From the NCBI RefSeq assembly GCF_024758725.1, contig NZ_CP096972.1:912001-976000 (forward strand): a DNA stretch of 64,000 bases, given 5' to 3'. Made by a program: the position numbers and the translations under genes. The notes under the pieces were generated by a model that saw nothing but the letters and a program-made list of their open reading frames with translations, made no database searches and was not told the DNA's origin. The DNA comes from Sphingomonas sp. SUN039. GTDB lineage: Bacteria; Pseudomonadota; Alphaproteobacteria; Sphingomonadales; Sphingomonadaceae. Below are positions 35,951 to 44,518 of this stretch, piece after piece; position 1 is the stretch's first letter, and every line of letters starts with the position of its first letter.

Positions 35951-37036
35951 TCAGGCGGTCTTGCGCTTGGCGAAGCGGCTGCGGGCGACGAGACCCGCTG
36001 CGCCCAAACCGAACAGCACGACCATCGGCGGTGCAGGCACCGGGTTCGGACCACCCGGATCTCCACTCGTGCCGCTGCTCGTGATGCCTGACGAGGTGCT
36101 GCCGCTCGTCGAGGACGAGGTGCTGCTGCTGGTCGAGGTGCTCGACGTCACATTCCCGCTCGATGCGCTTGAGGTACTCGACGTCACATTGCCGCTCGAC
36201 GAGCTGCTGGTCGAGGAACTCGTGCTGACGTTGCCTGAGGACGACGAAGAGACATTGCCCGACGACGAGGAAGAAACATTGCCGCTCGACGAAGACCCGC
36301 CGGTGGAGCTGGTCGTGGTCGATGACAGACCGCCGGTCGACGTCGAACTCGACGTCGATCCGCCGCTCGTCGAGGACGACCCGCCGCTGGTGGACGATGT
36401 GCTCGAAACACCGCCAGTAGTACTCGACACGCCACCGGTTGAGGTCGAAGTCGATCCTCCGGTGGTTGAGAGACCGCCAGTCGATGTCGAACTACCGCCC
36501 GAACCGCCGCTCGATGTCGAGGACGATCCGCCGGTCGTGGTCGATACGACAACACTGCCGCCGCCCCCGCCCGAACCGCCGAAGAAGCCACCTGCAAAGA
36601 AGCCGCCGCCGAAACCGCCGCCGCCCGAACCGCCGACAACGATCGGGACTGCGCCACCGCCGCCACCGGCAAAGGCCGCTTCACGCGGTGCCATCGGGGG
36701 CATCGGCATCCCGCCGCCGGTCACTGTCGTGGTGACCGTGCGCGTCGTGCCGCACGGTACGCGCGTCATGACCATGCGGCGCTTGCCGCCGATAACTTGC
36801 GAGGTCCGCATCGCGCATCCCGAGGAGGCCATCACAACGCGGCGAACGCGCTTGACGATGCGTGTCGGCTTGACGTGATGGACGCGCGCTACGCGGACGG
36901 CGCTGCCCTTTTTCGTCTTGTAGACGCTCGCCGGGCGCGCATCGGGCTGGCTGGCGACATGCATCGCACCACCGCCGACAATCGCACCGCCGCAGGCCGC
37001 GACGCACAGTTTGGCAAGAGCCATCTTCACCGACAT
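35951..37036 (-). CDS. Ser/Thr/Gly-rich secreted protein with PEP-CTERM-like anchor
   Basis: A 361-residue low-complexity protein. A likely N-terminal export segment (MALAKLCVAACGGAIVGGG) is followed by a basic region, a Gly-rich region (GGSGGGGFGGGFFAGGFF) and about 160 residues of Ser/Thr/Gly with repeated SSSSSGNV units. The C-terminus, NPVPAPPMVVLFGLGAAGL then VARSRFAKRK, has the three-part shape of a PEP-CTERM signal: a P-x-P motif, a hydrophobic helix and a basic tail. Such proteins are cut by an exosortase and often form extracellular matrix or floc material and can be heavily glycosylated. No exosortase gene is visible in this window. The repeat-rich DNA makes the opposite strand look coding too. 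Confidence 0.75.
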   Translation of the reverse strand: MSVKMALAKLCVAACGGAIVGGGAMHVASQPDARPASVYKTKKGSAVRVARVHHVKPTRIVKRVRRVVMASSGCAMRTSQVIGGKRRMVMTRVPCGTTRTVTTTVTGGGMPMPPMAPREAAFAGGGGGAVPIVVGGSGGGGFGGGFFAGGFFGGSGGGGGSVVVSTTTGGSSSTSSGGSGGSSTSTGGLSTTGGSTSTSTGGVSSTTGGVSSTSSTSGGSSSTSGGSTSSSTSTGGLSSTTTSSTGGSSSSGNVSSSSSGNVSSSSSGNVSTSSSTSSSSSGNVTSSTSSASSGNVTSSTSTSSSTSSSTSGSTSSGITSSGTSGDPGGPNPVPAPPMVVLFGLGAAGLVARSRFAKRKTA

Positions 37037-37374
37037 AATATCGTCCTGTTCATCAAAGGCTGTTCCGGCGACAACATGTGTGACCGGGACTGTCCAGAAG
37101 GCGAGGAGTGCGGCGATAATTCACAGTCCGCAACCCGGTTAACCCATATTCGGCACCCGATTAGCGCCTTTTCCCACATCTTGCGCCAACGATCACGGTT
37201 AATGTTTCATTTAGGGGCTGTTTTGCCCCTCAAACCTTGTTTTCGTAACCTAAATTTTCATTTCGGGTCGCGTGCTTGTGCCGCCTCGGGCCGCTGTCTA
37301 TAGGCCGCGCCAACGAACGGGTCTGCATCCGAACGCCGGTTACGGGCGGGACGGGACCGTCAATGGAGATCGGG
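37037..37374. other. Divergent intergenic region between the PEP-CTERM-like gene and dksA
   Basis: A 338-base stretch without a gene that is more AT-rich than its surroundings (37130-37265). It must hold the promoters of the two divergent genes. It contains a perfect short hairpin, AGGGGC..GCCCCT, at 37213-37230, and two GGTTAA elements near 37136 and 37197. No certain -35/-10 pair could be picked. The hairpin lies too far from either gene to be called a terminator with confidence. Confidence 0.6.
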
Positions 37375-37845
37375 ATGGCGACGGCATTGGACACGTCGGG
37401 ATTCGGACAGCAATCGGGTGGGCATGTGAGCGCGAACGCAAACGACACGCACTACCGCCCCTCGGCGGACGAACCCTTTATGAACGACAAGCAGCTTGCC
37501 TATTTCAGGGCAAAGCTGATCGACTGGAAAGAAGCGATCCTGCGCGAATCGCTCGATACGCTGGCGACGTTGCAGAACGAGCCGCTGCGCGAGCCCGATG
37601 TCACCGACCGCGCATCTAGCGAGACCGACTGGTCGATCGAGCTTCGGACCCGCGACCGGCAGCGCAAGCTGATTTCCAAGATCGACGCCGCGCTGCGCCG
37701 GATCGAAGAGGGCGAATACGGCTATTGCGAAGTCACCGGCGAGGCGATTTCGCTGGGTCGGCTGGAGGCGCGCCCGATTGCGACAATGACCGTCGAGGCC
37801 CAGGAACGCCACGAGCGCAATGAAAAGGTCTCGCGCGACGAATAG
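37375..37845 (+). CDS. dksA: DksA family RNA polymerase-binding regulator
   Basis: A 156-residue protein of the TraR/DksA family, which binds the RNA polymerase secondary channel and works with ppGpp. The coiled coil runs from about KQLAYFRAKLIDWKEAIL through RKLISKIDAALRRIEEGEYG. The zinc-finger region is YGYCEVTGEAISLGRLEARP, in which only one Cys of the usual four survives, as in other alphaproteobacterial DksA proteins. ATG 37375 follows GGAGATCGGG and is preferred over ATG 37363. The upstream region is AT-rich. Confidence 0.93.
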   Translation: MATALDTSGFGQQSGGHVSANANDTHYRPSADEPFMNDKQLAYFRAKLIDWKEAILRESLDTLATLQNEPLREPDVTDRASSETDWSIELRTRDRQRKLISKIDAALRRIEEGEYGYCEVTGEAISLGRLEARPIATMTVEAQERHERNEKVSRDE

Positions 37846-37937
37846 TCGTTCGAGCAGCTGCAGCACCCCTGTTTACAATTTGGCGACAATTCGGCCCTAC
37901 ACCCTTGTCAAAGTGCATAAAGGGATAGCTCGGGTCG

Positions 37938-38297
37938 ATGATGGTGGATAGCGAACAGGGCCAGCGGCAGGAAAAGCGCGATAGCCTTTTCCTCAGCGCG
38001 ACCGTGACGATCGAGAGCGGTAAGCCGTTTTCGACGCGCGTCCGCAATTTGTCGGCTGGCGGCATGATGATCGACGTCGCCAACGATCCTGTTCCCGGGA
38101 CGCCCGTGGTGGCTGAATTGCGCGGTATCGGCGAGATCGACGGGCGGATCGCCTGGGCGTCGCCGGGACGCGCCGGCGTCGCCTTCGACGAGGATATCGA
38201 CCCGCGTCTGGCCCGCGCCACGACATCGACGAAAATCGACCTGCCCGACTATCTGAAAGCACCGGTCGGACGCCGCCCGGGACTGGCGATCCGCTGA
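37938..38297 (+). CDS. PilZ domain protein
   Basis: A 119-residue, single PilZ domain. It carries R-x-x-x-R in GQRQEKRDSLF and the D/N-x-S-x-x-G motif in RVRNLSAGGMMID, so c-di-GMP binding is plausible. AWASPGRAGVAFDE matches the last barrel strands. It follows dksA by 92 bases and is separate from the first PilZ gene at 27093. It may regulate motility, matrix production or the cell cycle, but the target is unknown. Confidence 0.86.
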   Translation: MMVDSEQGQRQEKRDSLFLSATVTIESGKPFSTRVRNLSAGGMMIDVANDPVPGTPVVAELRGIGEIDGRIAWASPGRAGVAFDEDIDPRLARATTSTKIDLPDYLKAPVGRRPGLAIR

Positions 38298-38310
38298 AGC
38301 GTAGGCCGGT

Positions 38311-38466
38311 TCAACCGGTCGAAATCGCTTCCTTCAGCCGCAGCTTCTGTTTCTTCAACAACGCGATCAGCACGGTGTCGGGGCGCGGACGGCGTTGCTC
38401 GTCGTCGAGGCGCGCTTCGATATCGGCGTGCTTGGCGGTCAGGGAAGAAACATGCGCGGTGGCCAT
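38311..38466 (-). CDS. DUF465 (YdcH) family small protein
   Basis: A 51-residue helical protein, starting at ATG 38466 eight bases after AGGAG. It has the pattern of DUF465: a long helix (LTAKHADIEARLDDEQRR) followed by DTVLIALLKKQKLRLKEAI. The K-K-x-K-L-x-L-K-E ending is the family's hallmark. Function is unknown. It is convergent with the PilZ gene, and a second DUF465 gene lies 150 bases away on the other strand. Confidence 0.85.
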   Translation of the reverse strand: MATAHVSSLTAKHADIEARLDDEQRRPRPDTVLIALLKKQKLRLKEAISTG

Positions 38467-38620
38467 GGCCCGTGTCTCCTTCGGCTTGGGATCGACATAC
38501 AATCATGGACGCGGGCGTTTGTCTCGTAAAAATCGCATCTTGAACGACGAACGATTGCTCGCACGCTATCAAGCGATTTGACCGTTGAGGGACGCCACCC
38601 GGCAATGTAGCGTCGCGCCG

Positions 38621-38818
38621 GTGAACGACCGCGACCTGATCGAACGCCTCGACGCGTTGAAGCTCGAACATCGCGATCTCGACGAAGCGATTGCCGCGCT
38701 GCGCGATGCGGGTGCACCCGACCAGCTGCGGCTAGCGCGCCTCAAAAAGCGCAAACTGCGCCTGCGCGACGAAATCGCATCGTTCGAATCGCGGCTGATC
38801 CCGGATATCATCGCCTGA
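38621..38818 (+). CDS. DUF465 (YdcH) family small protein, second copy
   Basis: A 65-residue protein from GTG 38621, with the same build as its neighbour: ALKLEHRDLDEAIAALRDAG followed by RLARLKKRKLRLRDEIAS. The longer frame begins TTG 38585, without a useful ribosome site. Two DUF465 proteins in divergent arrangement are common in sphingomonads. Function is unknown; small charged helical proteins like these may bind other proteins or RNA. Confidence 0.82.
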   Translation: MNDRDLIERLDALKLEHRDLDEAIAALRDAGAPDQLRLARLKKRKLRLRDEIASFESRLIPDIIA

Positions 38819-38886
38819 GCTTTGCATCCGCCGTTTACCCTGAATAGCAATTTTACCGCAGCGCCGCCTGTGGCATGGGGAGCGCA

Positions 38887-39324
38887 ATGCTTGCCAACCG
38901 CCTGATCGACGGCCTGTATACAGAGGCCATGCTGCTCGCCGACGAAGTGCGTGCGTATTTCGACGATATCGGGCGCGATACCCGCGATTCGCTCGATCCG
39001 ATGGACCGGGTGCTGTTCAGCTGCGAATCGCTGAAGGTGACGACGCGCCTGATGCACGTCATTGCCTGGCTGCTGACCCAGCGCGCAGTCGAGGTGGGCG
39101 AACTGTCGGCGGACGGCGCGCGCGAGCCATCGCGACGGCTGGGCGGGGCGGTGGACAGCGATGCCGAAACGCTTGCCCGGCTGCCTGCCGAGGCACGGCG
39201 CTTCGTCGATGCCAGCATTGCGCTTTATACCCGCGTGGCGCGGCTCGAATCGGGTCTCGATGACGATTTGCCGGCGGCCAGCCCCGCACGCCAGCTATAC
39301 AGCCGCCTGCAGCAGTCGTTCTGA
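38887..39324 (+). CDS. rcdA: RcdA-like DUF1465 protein
   Basis: A 145-residue helical protein of DUF1465. In Caulobacter the family member RcdA is an adaptor that helps ClpXP degrade the cell-cycle regulator CtrA. Visible family sequence includes LYTEAMLLADEVRAYFD, CESLKVTTRLMHVIAWLL and PAEARRFVDASIALYTRVAR. ATG 38887 follows GGGGAG at the right distance, better than ATG 38875. Its presence with the PopZ-like protein points to a Caulobacter-type cell-cycle system. Confidence 0.85.
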   Translation: MLANRLIDGLYTEAMLLADEVRAYFDDIGRDTRDSLDPMDRVLFSCESLKVTTRLMHVIAWLLTQRAVEVGELSADGAREPSRRLGGAVDSDAETLARLPAEARRFVDASIALYTRVARLESGLDDDLPAASPARQLYSRLQQSF

Positions 39325-39334
39325 TGGGGGCGAA

Positions 39335-39847
39335 GTGACAGGCGCGGGCTTTACGTCGCTCGATATGATGGTGCTGGTATCGCTGTCGGTCGCGGGTGGG
39401 TTCGGCGCGATGCGGGGTTTTGTCGGCGAAGTGTTCTCGCTGGCGGCCTGGATTGCCGGTATCGTCGCCGTGAAACTGCTTCACGGAATGGCCATGCCGA
39501 TGTTGGTCAAACCCGTCGGTAGCGAAGGTGGAGCCTCGATCCTCGCGGTGGCGCTGGTCTTCGGACTGGCCTTTCTCGCCGTCAAGCTGTTGGGGAGCCG
39601 GTTGGGCCACTCGGCGCGGAGTTCGTTGCTCGGGCTCTTCGACCGGGTGTTGGGTCTGGGCTTCGGCATGGTCAAGGGGTTGCTGGCGGCGACGTTGGCG
39701 TTTCTGCTGATGGGGCAGGTCTATGACATCCTCAACGGTCGCAACGCTGCGCGTCCCGACTGGATGGTGAAATCGCGGACCTACGACTTGCTTCGCGCGA
39801 GCAGCGCGGCGCTGATCGGGGCCGTCGAGGCGGGGCGCGCGCGATGA
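39335..39847 (+). CDS. CvpA family membrane protein
   Basis: A 170-residue protein with four predicted helices and the CvpA family opening FTSLDMMVLVSLSVAGGFGA followed by MRGFVGEVFSL. Further segments are LLGSRLGHSARSSLLGLFDR and LGFGMVKGLLAATLAFLLMG. In E. coli CvpA affects colicin V production and envelope stress; its biochemical role is open. It starts at GTG 39335 and its end overlaps the next gene as ATGA. In many bacteria cvpA precedes purF, but here purF is ten kilobases away. Confidence 0.88.
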   Translation: MTGAGFTSLDMMVLVSLSVAGGFGAMRGFVGEVFSLAAWIAGIVAVKLLHGMAMPMLVKPVGSEGGASILAVALVFGLAFLAVKLLGSRLGHSARSSLLGLFDRVLGLGFGMVKGLLAATLAFLLMGQVYDILNGRNAARPDWMVKSRTYDLLRASSAALIGAVEAGRAR

Positions 39848-40269
39848 GCGCGCCGCTCTACACGCTCGATGTCCTGCGGCTTGCGGCTGCAACGGGCGAT
39901 TTCCCGCCGCTTGTATCGCCTGACGCGACCGCCGAACGCCGCGCAACGACGTGCGGTAGCAGGGTCACGGTCGGACTGACGTTCGACGCCGACGGGCGCG
40001 TCGATACCTATGGCCATTCGGTAAATGCCTGTGCGCTGGGGCAGGCCGCCGCCACGATTTTCGGGCGTGGCGTCGCCGGGCGGCACGGCGCGGCACTCGT
40101 CGCCGCGCGCGATGCATTTGCACTCTGGCTCATCGAACCGGATGCCCCGGCACCCGATTGGCCGGGCATCGAAGTGCTGGCACCTGCCCGGGCCTATCCC
40201 GCACGCCATGGCGCGATGCGGCTGCCGTTCGAGGCGGCAGCGGACGCAGCCGCTAAGGTAACGGCATGA
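39844..40269 (+). CDS. Iron-sulfur cluster scaffold-like (NifU/IscU-type) protein
   Basis: A 141-residue protein. It has the NifU_N/SufU-like shape with Cys in RATTCGSRVTV and in HSVNACALGQAAATIF, two of the three expected cluster ligands; the first Cys near the N-terminus is missing. It probably binds or passes on Fe-S clusters or is a degenerate relative. ATG 39844 overlaps the cvpA stop, and its TGA lies beyond the start of the antiporter gene, so the three are coupled. Confidence 0.72.
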   Translation: MSAPLYTLDVLRLAAATGDFPPLVSPDATAERRATTCGSRVTVGLTFDADGRVDTYGHSVNACALGQAAATIFGRGVAGRHGAALVAARDAFALWLIEPDAPAPDWPGIEVLAPARAYPARHGAMRLPFEAAADAAAKVTA

Positions 40270-42044
40270 ACGGCTCCCTGCTCGGCGAAGCGGTGATTCT
40301 GCTTGGTGCGGGGTTGGTCTTCGTGCTGCTGTTCCGCAAATTCGGCCTTGGTGCCGTGCTCGGTTTCCTGGTTGCGGGCGCGCTGATCGGCCCTCAGGGG
40401 CTGGGCCTGGTCGGCAGTGTCGAATCGAAGCTGGGCGTGGCCGAACTTGGTATTGCGCTGCTGCTGTTTCTCGTGGGTCTCGAACTCAATCCGACGCGAC
40501 TGTGGCGGCTGAAGGAGGATATTTTCGGCCTCGGTCTCGCCCAGGTGGCGCTGTGCGGTGCGGCTGTCAGTGCCATCGTCTGGCTTGTCGTGGGCTTTTC
40601 CCCCTCGGCAGCCATCGCGCTCGGCCTGCCGCTCGCGCTCAGTTCGACCGCGCAGGTGTTGCCGATGCTGCGATCGGCGGGGCGGATGCGGACCCCGTTC
40701 GGCGAGCGCGCTTTTTCGATCCTGTTGTTCCAGGATCTGTCGATCGTCCCGCTCATCGCCATTGTCGCTGCAATGAGCCGCAACCCGGCGGACGCGGGCG
40801 GACCGCCGGGGTGGTTGCTATTCCTGTCCACCGTCGGCGCGGTGATCGGGCTGGTGCTGGCGGGCCGGTTCATCCTGCGCCCGCTGTTCCGCCTGATCGG
40901 CAATCTGGGCGAACGCGAGATGTTCGTTTTCGCGGGGCTGTTCACCGTCATCGCAAGCGCCGCACTGATGGAGTCCTTGCATCTGTCGACGGCGCTCGGG
41001 GCCTTCGTCGCAGGCGTGATGCTCGCAGATTCGCCCTATCGCCACGAGCTCGAAGCCGATGTCGAGCCGTTCCGCACCATCCTCATCGGGCTGTTCTTCC
41101 TGTCGGTCGGCATGATGCTCGACCTGCACGCGATCGCCGAACGCCCGCTTTTCGTTGTCGGCATGGCGCTGGCGCTGATCGCGACCAAGGCGGCGATCAT
41201 CACCGGGCTCGCCATGGCGTTCCGCATGGCGTGGCGGCCTGCGCTGGCGCTGGGCCTTTTGCTCAGCCAGGGTGGCGAATTCGGTTTCGTGCTGTTTACG
41301 CAGGCGCAGAACGCGCAACTGATAGCGCCCGAGGCCGCCAGCCTGTTCGGCGCGGTCGTGACCCTGTCGATGGCGACCACACCGTTCCTGATGATGGTGA
41401 CGAGCCGGTTTCGCGCCGAACCGGTCGATCCTCAGGAGCGCGACGGCCCGGTTGCCGACGGATCGAGCGCGCTGATCATCGGCTATGGGCGGTTCGGCCA
41501 GACGGTCGGCCAGATGCTGATCGCGCAGGGCATCGCGGTTACGCTCGTCGACACCGATATCGAGATGATCGATGTCGCGGGGCAATTCGGCGCGAAAGTC
41601 TATTACGGCGACGGCACGCGGCTCGACCTGTTGCGTCAGGCAGGGGCGGCGGAGGCCGAACTTATCATGTTCTGCACCGACGGCGACCAGATCGGCCCCC
41701 AACTCGTCGAGGCGGTGCACGAGTCGTTTCCCAAGGCTGCGATCTTCGTGCGCGCCTATGACCGGCGTGCACTGCTTAAGCTCAAAGACGCGCCGGTCGC
41801 GGGTGTCGTGCGCGAAGTGCTCGATTCGGCGGTCCGGATGGCGCGACAGGCGATGGAAGCCGTCGGCGTCGAAGGCGAGGAAATCGACCGCACCGAAGAC
41901 CTGTACCGCAAGCGCGACCGCGAGCGGCTGAAAATCCAGCTCGAAGCAGGCGACCTGCGCGCGTCGCGGCCCGAGGTGATCGCGCAGACCGGCGGCTGGG
42001 CGGTTGTGCCGCGACCCGACGGGGAAGGGGAGACGTCGCTGTGA
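40266..42044 (+). CDS. Kef-type cation:proton antiporter (CPA2 family) with TrkA-N domain
   Basis: A 592-residue protein. About twelve helices (residues 1-385) hold the CPA2 exchanger, including VGLELNPTRLWRLKEDIFG and LSQGGEFGFVLFTQAQ. The cytosolic part begins ALIIGYGRFGQTVGQML, an NAD-binding RCK/TrkA-N domain with VDTDIEMID, like KefB/KefC of E. coli, which release K+ under glutathione-adduct control. The regulation by glutathione here is inferred from homology. It is coupled at both ends: ATGA with the scaffold-like gene and GTGA with DUF423. Confidence 0.93.
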   Translation: MNGSLLGEAVILLGAGLVFVLLFRKFGLGAVLGFLVAGALIGPQGLGLVGSVESKLGVAELGIALLLFLVGLELNPTRLWRLKEDIFGLGLAQVALCGAAVSAIVWLVVGFSPSAAIALGLPLALSSTAQVLPMLRSAGRMRTPFGERAFSILLFQDLSIVPLIAIVAAMSRNPADAGGPPGWLLFLSTVGAVIGLVLAGRFILRPLFRLIGNLGEREMFVFAGLFTVIASAALMESLHLSTALGAFVAGVMLADSPYRHELEADVEPFRTILIGLFFLSVGMMLDLHAIAERPLFVVGMALALIATKAAIITGLAMAFRMAWRPALALGLLLSQGGEFGFVLFTQAQNAQLIAPEAASLFGAVVTLSMATTPFLMMVTSRFRAEPVDPQERDGPVADGSSALIIGYGRFGQTVGQMLIAQGIAVTLVDTDIEMIDVAGQFGAKVYYGDGTRLDLLRQAGAAEAELIMFCTDGDQIGPQLVEAVHESFPKAAIFVRAYDRRALLKLKDAPVAGVVREVLDSAVRMARQAMEAVGVEGEEIDRTEDLYRKRDRERLKIQLEAGDLRASRPEVIAQTGGWAVVPRPDGEGETSL

Positions 42045-42376
42045 GCGCTGCTCGCATCGTCCGCGTTGCGGCACTGTCGGCCGCTATAGCCATCGCGGCA
42101 GGCGCTTTCGGCGCGCACGGGGCGGGTGATCAGGCGAAAGAATGGCTTCGCACCGGGGCGACCTACCAATTACCCCACGCCATTGCTGCCATCGCCTTGG
42201 CGCGGCTCGACCCGCGCGTTTCATGGGTGCTGCTCGGCAGCGCGGCGGTGTTCGCTTTCAGCCTGTACGCGATGGCACTCGGCGCCCCTCGCTGGTTCGG
42301 CGCGATCGCGCCCCTCGGCGGCGCGGCGATGATCGGCGGGTGGCTATGGCTAGCCTATGGTGCAAGGCTCAGATGA
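42041..42376 (+). CDS. DUF423 family membrane protein
   Basis: A 111-residue membrane protein with the family opening of a helix followed by AAGAFGAHG, then WLRTGATYQLPHAIAAIALA, a second and third helix, and PLGGAAMIGGWLWLAY at the end. This is DUF423 (YgdD-like) and has no known function. GTG 42041 overlaps the antiporter stop, and its own TGA overlaps the next ORF's ATG. Confidence 0.9.
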   Translation: MSAARIVRVAALSAAIAIAAGAFGAHGAGDQAKEWLRTGATYQLPHAIAAIALARLDPRVSWVLLGSAAVFAFSLYAMALGAPRWFGAIAPLGGAAMIGGWLWLAYGARLR

Positions 42377-42645
42377 AACGCCTCGATACCCGCATGGTCT
42401 TGGCCTGCCTCGCCGTCCTTATCGTAATGATATTCTCGCCTTGGATTTATTTAGCATTTCCGAGTGCAAACCCGCACTTCGTTGCGCTACCCTTTGCGGT
42501 CGGCGCAGCAACCGCCTTCGCCTTAATGCCGAAGGGCAAAAAGGAGGCCGCAATCGCTTTGGCCGTAGCTGCACTTTTGGTGGTGCCGACGAACATCGCC
42601 GGACACTCCTTGGCACATGTTTGGAAAGTAGGATGTTACGATTGA
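42373..42645 (+). CDS. Small hypothetical membrane protein
   Basis: A 90-residue protein of three predicted helices ([57 protein letters not shown]) with a His/Cys-containing tail. ATG 42373 overlaps the DUF423 stop (ATGA). Codon use is more AT-rich than in its neighbours, for example around 42410-42480. The end overlaps the DUF2256 gene on the other strand by ten bases. I recognise no family. Confidence 0.6.
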   Translation: MKRLDTRMVLACLAVLIVMIFSPWIYLAFPSANPHFVALPFAVGAATAFALMPKGKKEAAIALAVAALLVVPTNIAGHSLAHVWKVGCYD

Positions 42646-42791
42646 CGGGTCGCCCTGTTTTCCCGGCACTTGTCCGAACAATAGACGACTGAATCCCAGT
42701 CGCGCACCCATTTCTTGCGCCAAGTGAAGGGGCGGTCGCAGGCAGGACACATCTTGGTCGGCAGGTCGCGCTTGGCGACGCCGTTCGGCAT
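42636..42791 (-). CDS. DUF2256 small zinc-ribbon protein
   Basis: A 51-residue protein that is easily missed because of its size. It has two CxxC-type pairs: [15 protein letters not shown] and [12 protein letters not shown], with the family's conserved WRKKW and W-x-x-V-x-Y-C between. This is DUF2256, probably zinc-binding, of unknown function and often near photolyase-like or shikimate genes. ATG 42791 overlaps the aroB stop by one base, so it is translated with aroK-aroB. Confidence 0.88.
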   Translation of the reverse strand: MPNGVAKRDLPTKMCPACDRPFTWRKKWVRDWDSVVYCSDKCRENRATRQS

Positions 42792-43900
42792 CAGGCGTCA
42801 TCCGCGTTGAGGAACGCTGCGACCTCGGACAAGTCGATCCCCTTGGCCAGGAAGGTCTGCCCGATCCCGCGCGCCAGCAGAAGCGGCACATCGCCCCCTT
42901 CGCGCTTCTTGTCATGCGCCATATGTGCGGCGAGCGTCTCGCCGCTTGCGTTGGTCGCGGGGCGGGCACCGGTGGGAAGCCCGACTTCGGCAAGATGGGC
43001 AGATACCCGCTCGCTGTCCGTCGCCGCACACAACCCGCGCGACACAGAAAAACGGAACGCCAGCGCCATGCCGGCTGCCACGCCCTCGCCGTGGAGCAAC
43101 CGGTCGGAGAACCCTGTTTCGGCTTCGAGTGCATGACCGAAAGTGTGTCCGAGGTTGAGCAGCGCCCGCGTCCCCGTCGTCTCGCGCTCGTCGGCGGCGA
43201 CAATGCGCGCCTTGGCGGCAACGCTGGTCGCAATTGCATGAACCCGCGCCGCCATATCGCCATTCAGCAGCGCCGCCCCGTTCGCTTCGCACCAGTCGAA
43301 GAAAGCGGGATCGTCGATCAATCCATATTTGACGACTTCGGCATAGCCCGCGCGCAACTCGCGCGGGGGCAGGGTGTCGAGCACCTCAGGGTCGATCAGC
43401 ACCAGCTCCGGCTGGTAAAACGCCCCGATCAAATTCTTCCCCGCCGCCGTATTGATCGCGGTCTTGCCACCGACCGATGAATCGACCTGTGCGAGCAGAG
43501 TCGTCGGCACCTGCACGAATTTGCATCCGCGCTTGACGATAGCCGCCGCAAAACCGGTCAGGTCGCCGATCACCCCGCCGCCGAGCGCGACAATCGCTTC
43601 GCCGCGTTCGATTTCGAGCGCGAGCAGCCGGTCCGTCAGCGCTTCCAGCTGCCGCCAGTTCTTGCTCGCCTCTCCGGAAGGGACCACGATGGGCTCGACG
43701 CGCAAGCCTTCCGCTTCCAGCGACCCCGTCAGCGTCGCCAGATGCGGCGCGACGACATTGGCGTCGGCGATCACCACGATCCGCCCGTTGCGTGCCAGCG
43801 GTGCCAGATAGTCGGCGGCGCGACCCAGCACACCGCCCTCGATCACGACGTCATAGGGGCGTCCGGTTTCGACGTGGACGATTTGGTACAAGGGGGTCAT
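42791..43900 (-). CDS. aroB: 3-dehydroquinate synthase
   Basis: A 369-residue NAD- and metal-dependent enzyme turning DAHP into 3-dehydroquinate, second step of the shikimate pathway. Conserved parts: [56 protein letters not shown], and the metal site in [18 protein letters not shown] 43900 overlaps the aroK stop as ATGA. The aroK-aroB order is the standard one. Confidence 0.97.
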   Translation of the reverse strand: MTPLYQIVHVETGRPYDVVIEGGVLGRAADYLAPLARNGRIVVIADANVVAPHLATLTGSLEAEGLRVEPIVVPSGEASKNWRQLEALTDRLLALEIERGEAIVALGGGVIGDLTGFAAAIVKRGCKFVQVPTTLLAQVDSSVGGKTAINTAAGKNLIGAFYQPELVLIDPEVLDTLPPRELRAGYAEVVKYGLIDDPAFFDWCEANGAALLNGDMAARVHAIATSVAAKARIVAADERETTGTRALLNLGHTFGHALEAETGFSDRLLHGEGVAAGMALAFRFSVSRGLCAATDSERVSAHLAEVGLPTGARPATNASGETLAAHMAHDKKREGGDVPLLLARGIGQTFLAKGIDLSEVAAFLNADDA

Positions 43901-44439
43901 GCGGGCAGCTTGTTCATGATGGCGTCGACAGTTTCCTCATGCGGGGCGGGATGCGACATCACATGGACGGGTGCGAGCGCGTAGACCGGGTTCCGCACCG
44001 CCGCCAGATCGCGCAACACCGTTCGCGCGTCGCGTCCGGCGAGCAGCGGCCGGTCGCTGCGTCGTCCCACCCGCTCGGCCAGCGTGTCGATATCCGAATC
44101 GAGCCAGATCGCGGTTGCTTGTTCGAGAATCAGCGCGCGGGTGTCGGCATTCATGAACGCGCCGCCGCCGGTGGCGATCACCCGCGGTGCGCCGTCGATC
44201 AGGCGGGCGATCACCCGCCGCTCACCATCGCGGAAATGGGCCTCGCCGAACCGCTCGAAAATTTCGCTGATCGTCATGCCCGCTGCCGTCTCGATTTCGT
44301 GGTCGGCATCGACGAACGGCACATCGAGCCGCTTGGCCAGCCGCCGCCCGATCGTCGTCTTGCCCACGCCCATCAGGCCGACCAGCACGACCGGTCGTGC
44401 GATCGCGAAAGGGCGATTGGGGGAGTGTTGGCCGCTCAT
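43897..44439 (-). CDS. aroK: Shikimate kinase
   Basis: A 180-residue P-loop kinase phosphorylating shikimate. The Walker A loop is LVGLMGVGKTTIGRRLA, followed by FVDADHEIETAAGMTISEIF (shikimate-binding Asp and the D-x-D motif) and VIATGGGAFMN. LID-domain RSDRPLLAG is present. It opens an operon with aroB and the DUF2256 gene. The opposite-strand small ORF at 44519 is divergent, with 79 bases between. Confidence 0.96.
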   Translation of the reverse strand: MSGQHSPNRPFAIARPVVLVGLMGVGKTTIGRRLAKRLDVPFVDADHEIETAAGMTISEIFERFGEAHFRDGERRVIARLIDGAPRVIATGGGAFMNADTRALILEQATAIWLDSDIDTLAERVGRRSDRPLLAGRDARTVLRDLAAVRNPVYALAPVHVMSHPAPHEETVDAIMNKLPA

Positions 44440-44518
44440 GACGGCGGGGCTATACAGAGGCGGGTCGCGTCGGGCAAAGAGCGCGTCCCGAGCCCGAAAT
44501 ATTGCAGAGTTTTTGTCG

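Noticed and set aside
35652-36878. A 408-residue plus-strand frame rich in Pro, Val, Asp and Glu
   Set aside because: It is the opposite strand of the Ser/Thr repeat region of the PEP-CTERM-like gene. Serine repeats naturally give such a pattern, and it has no signal or start site of its own.
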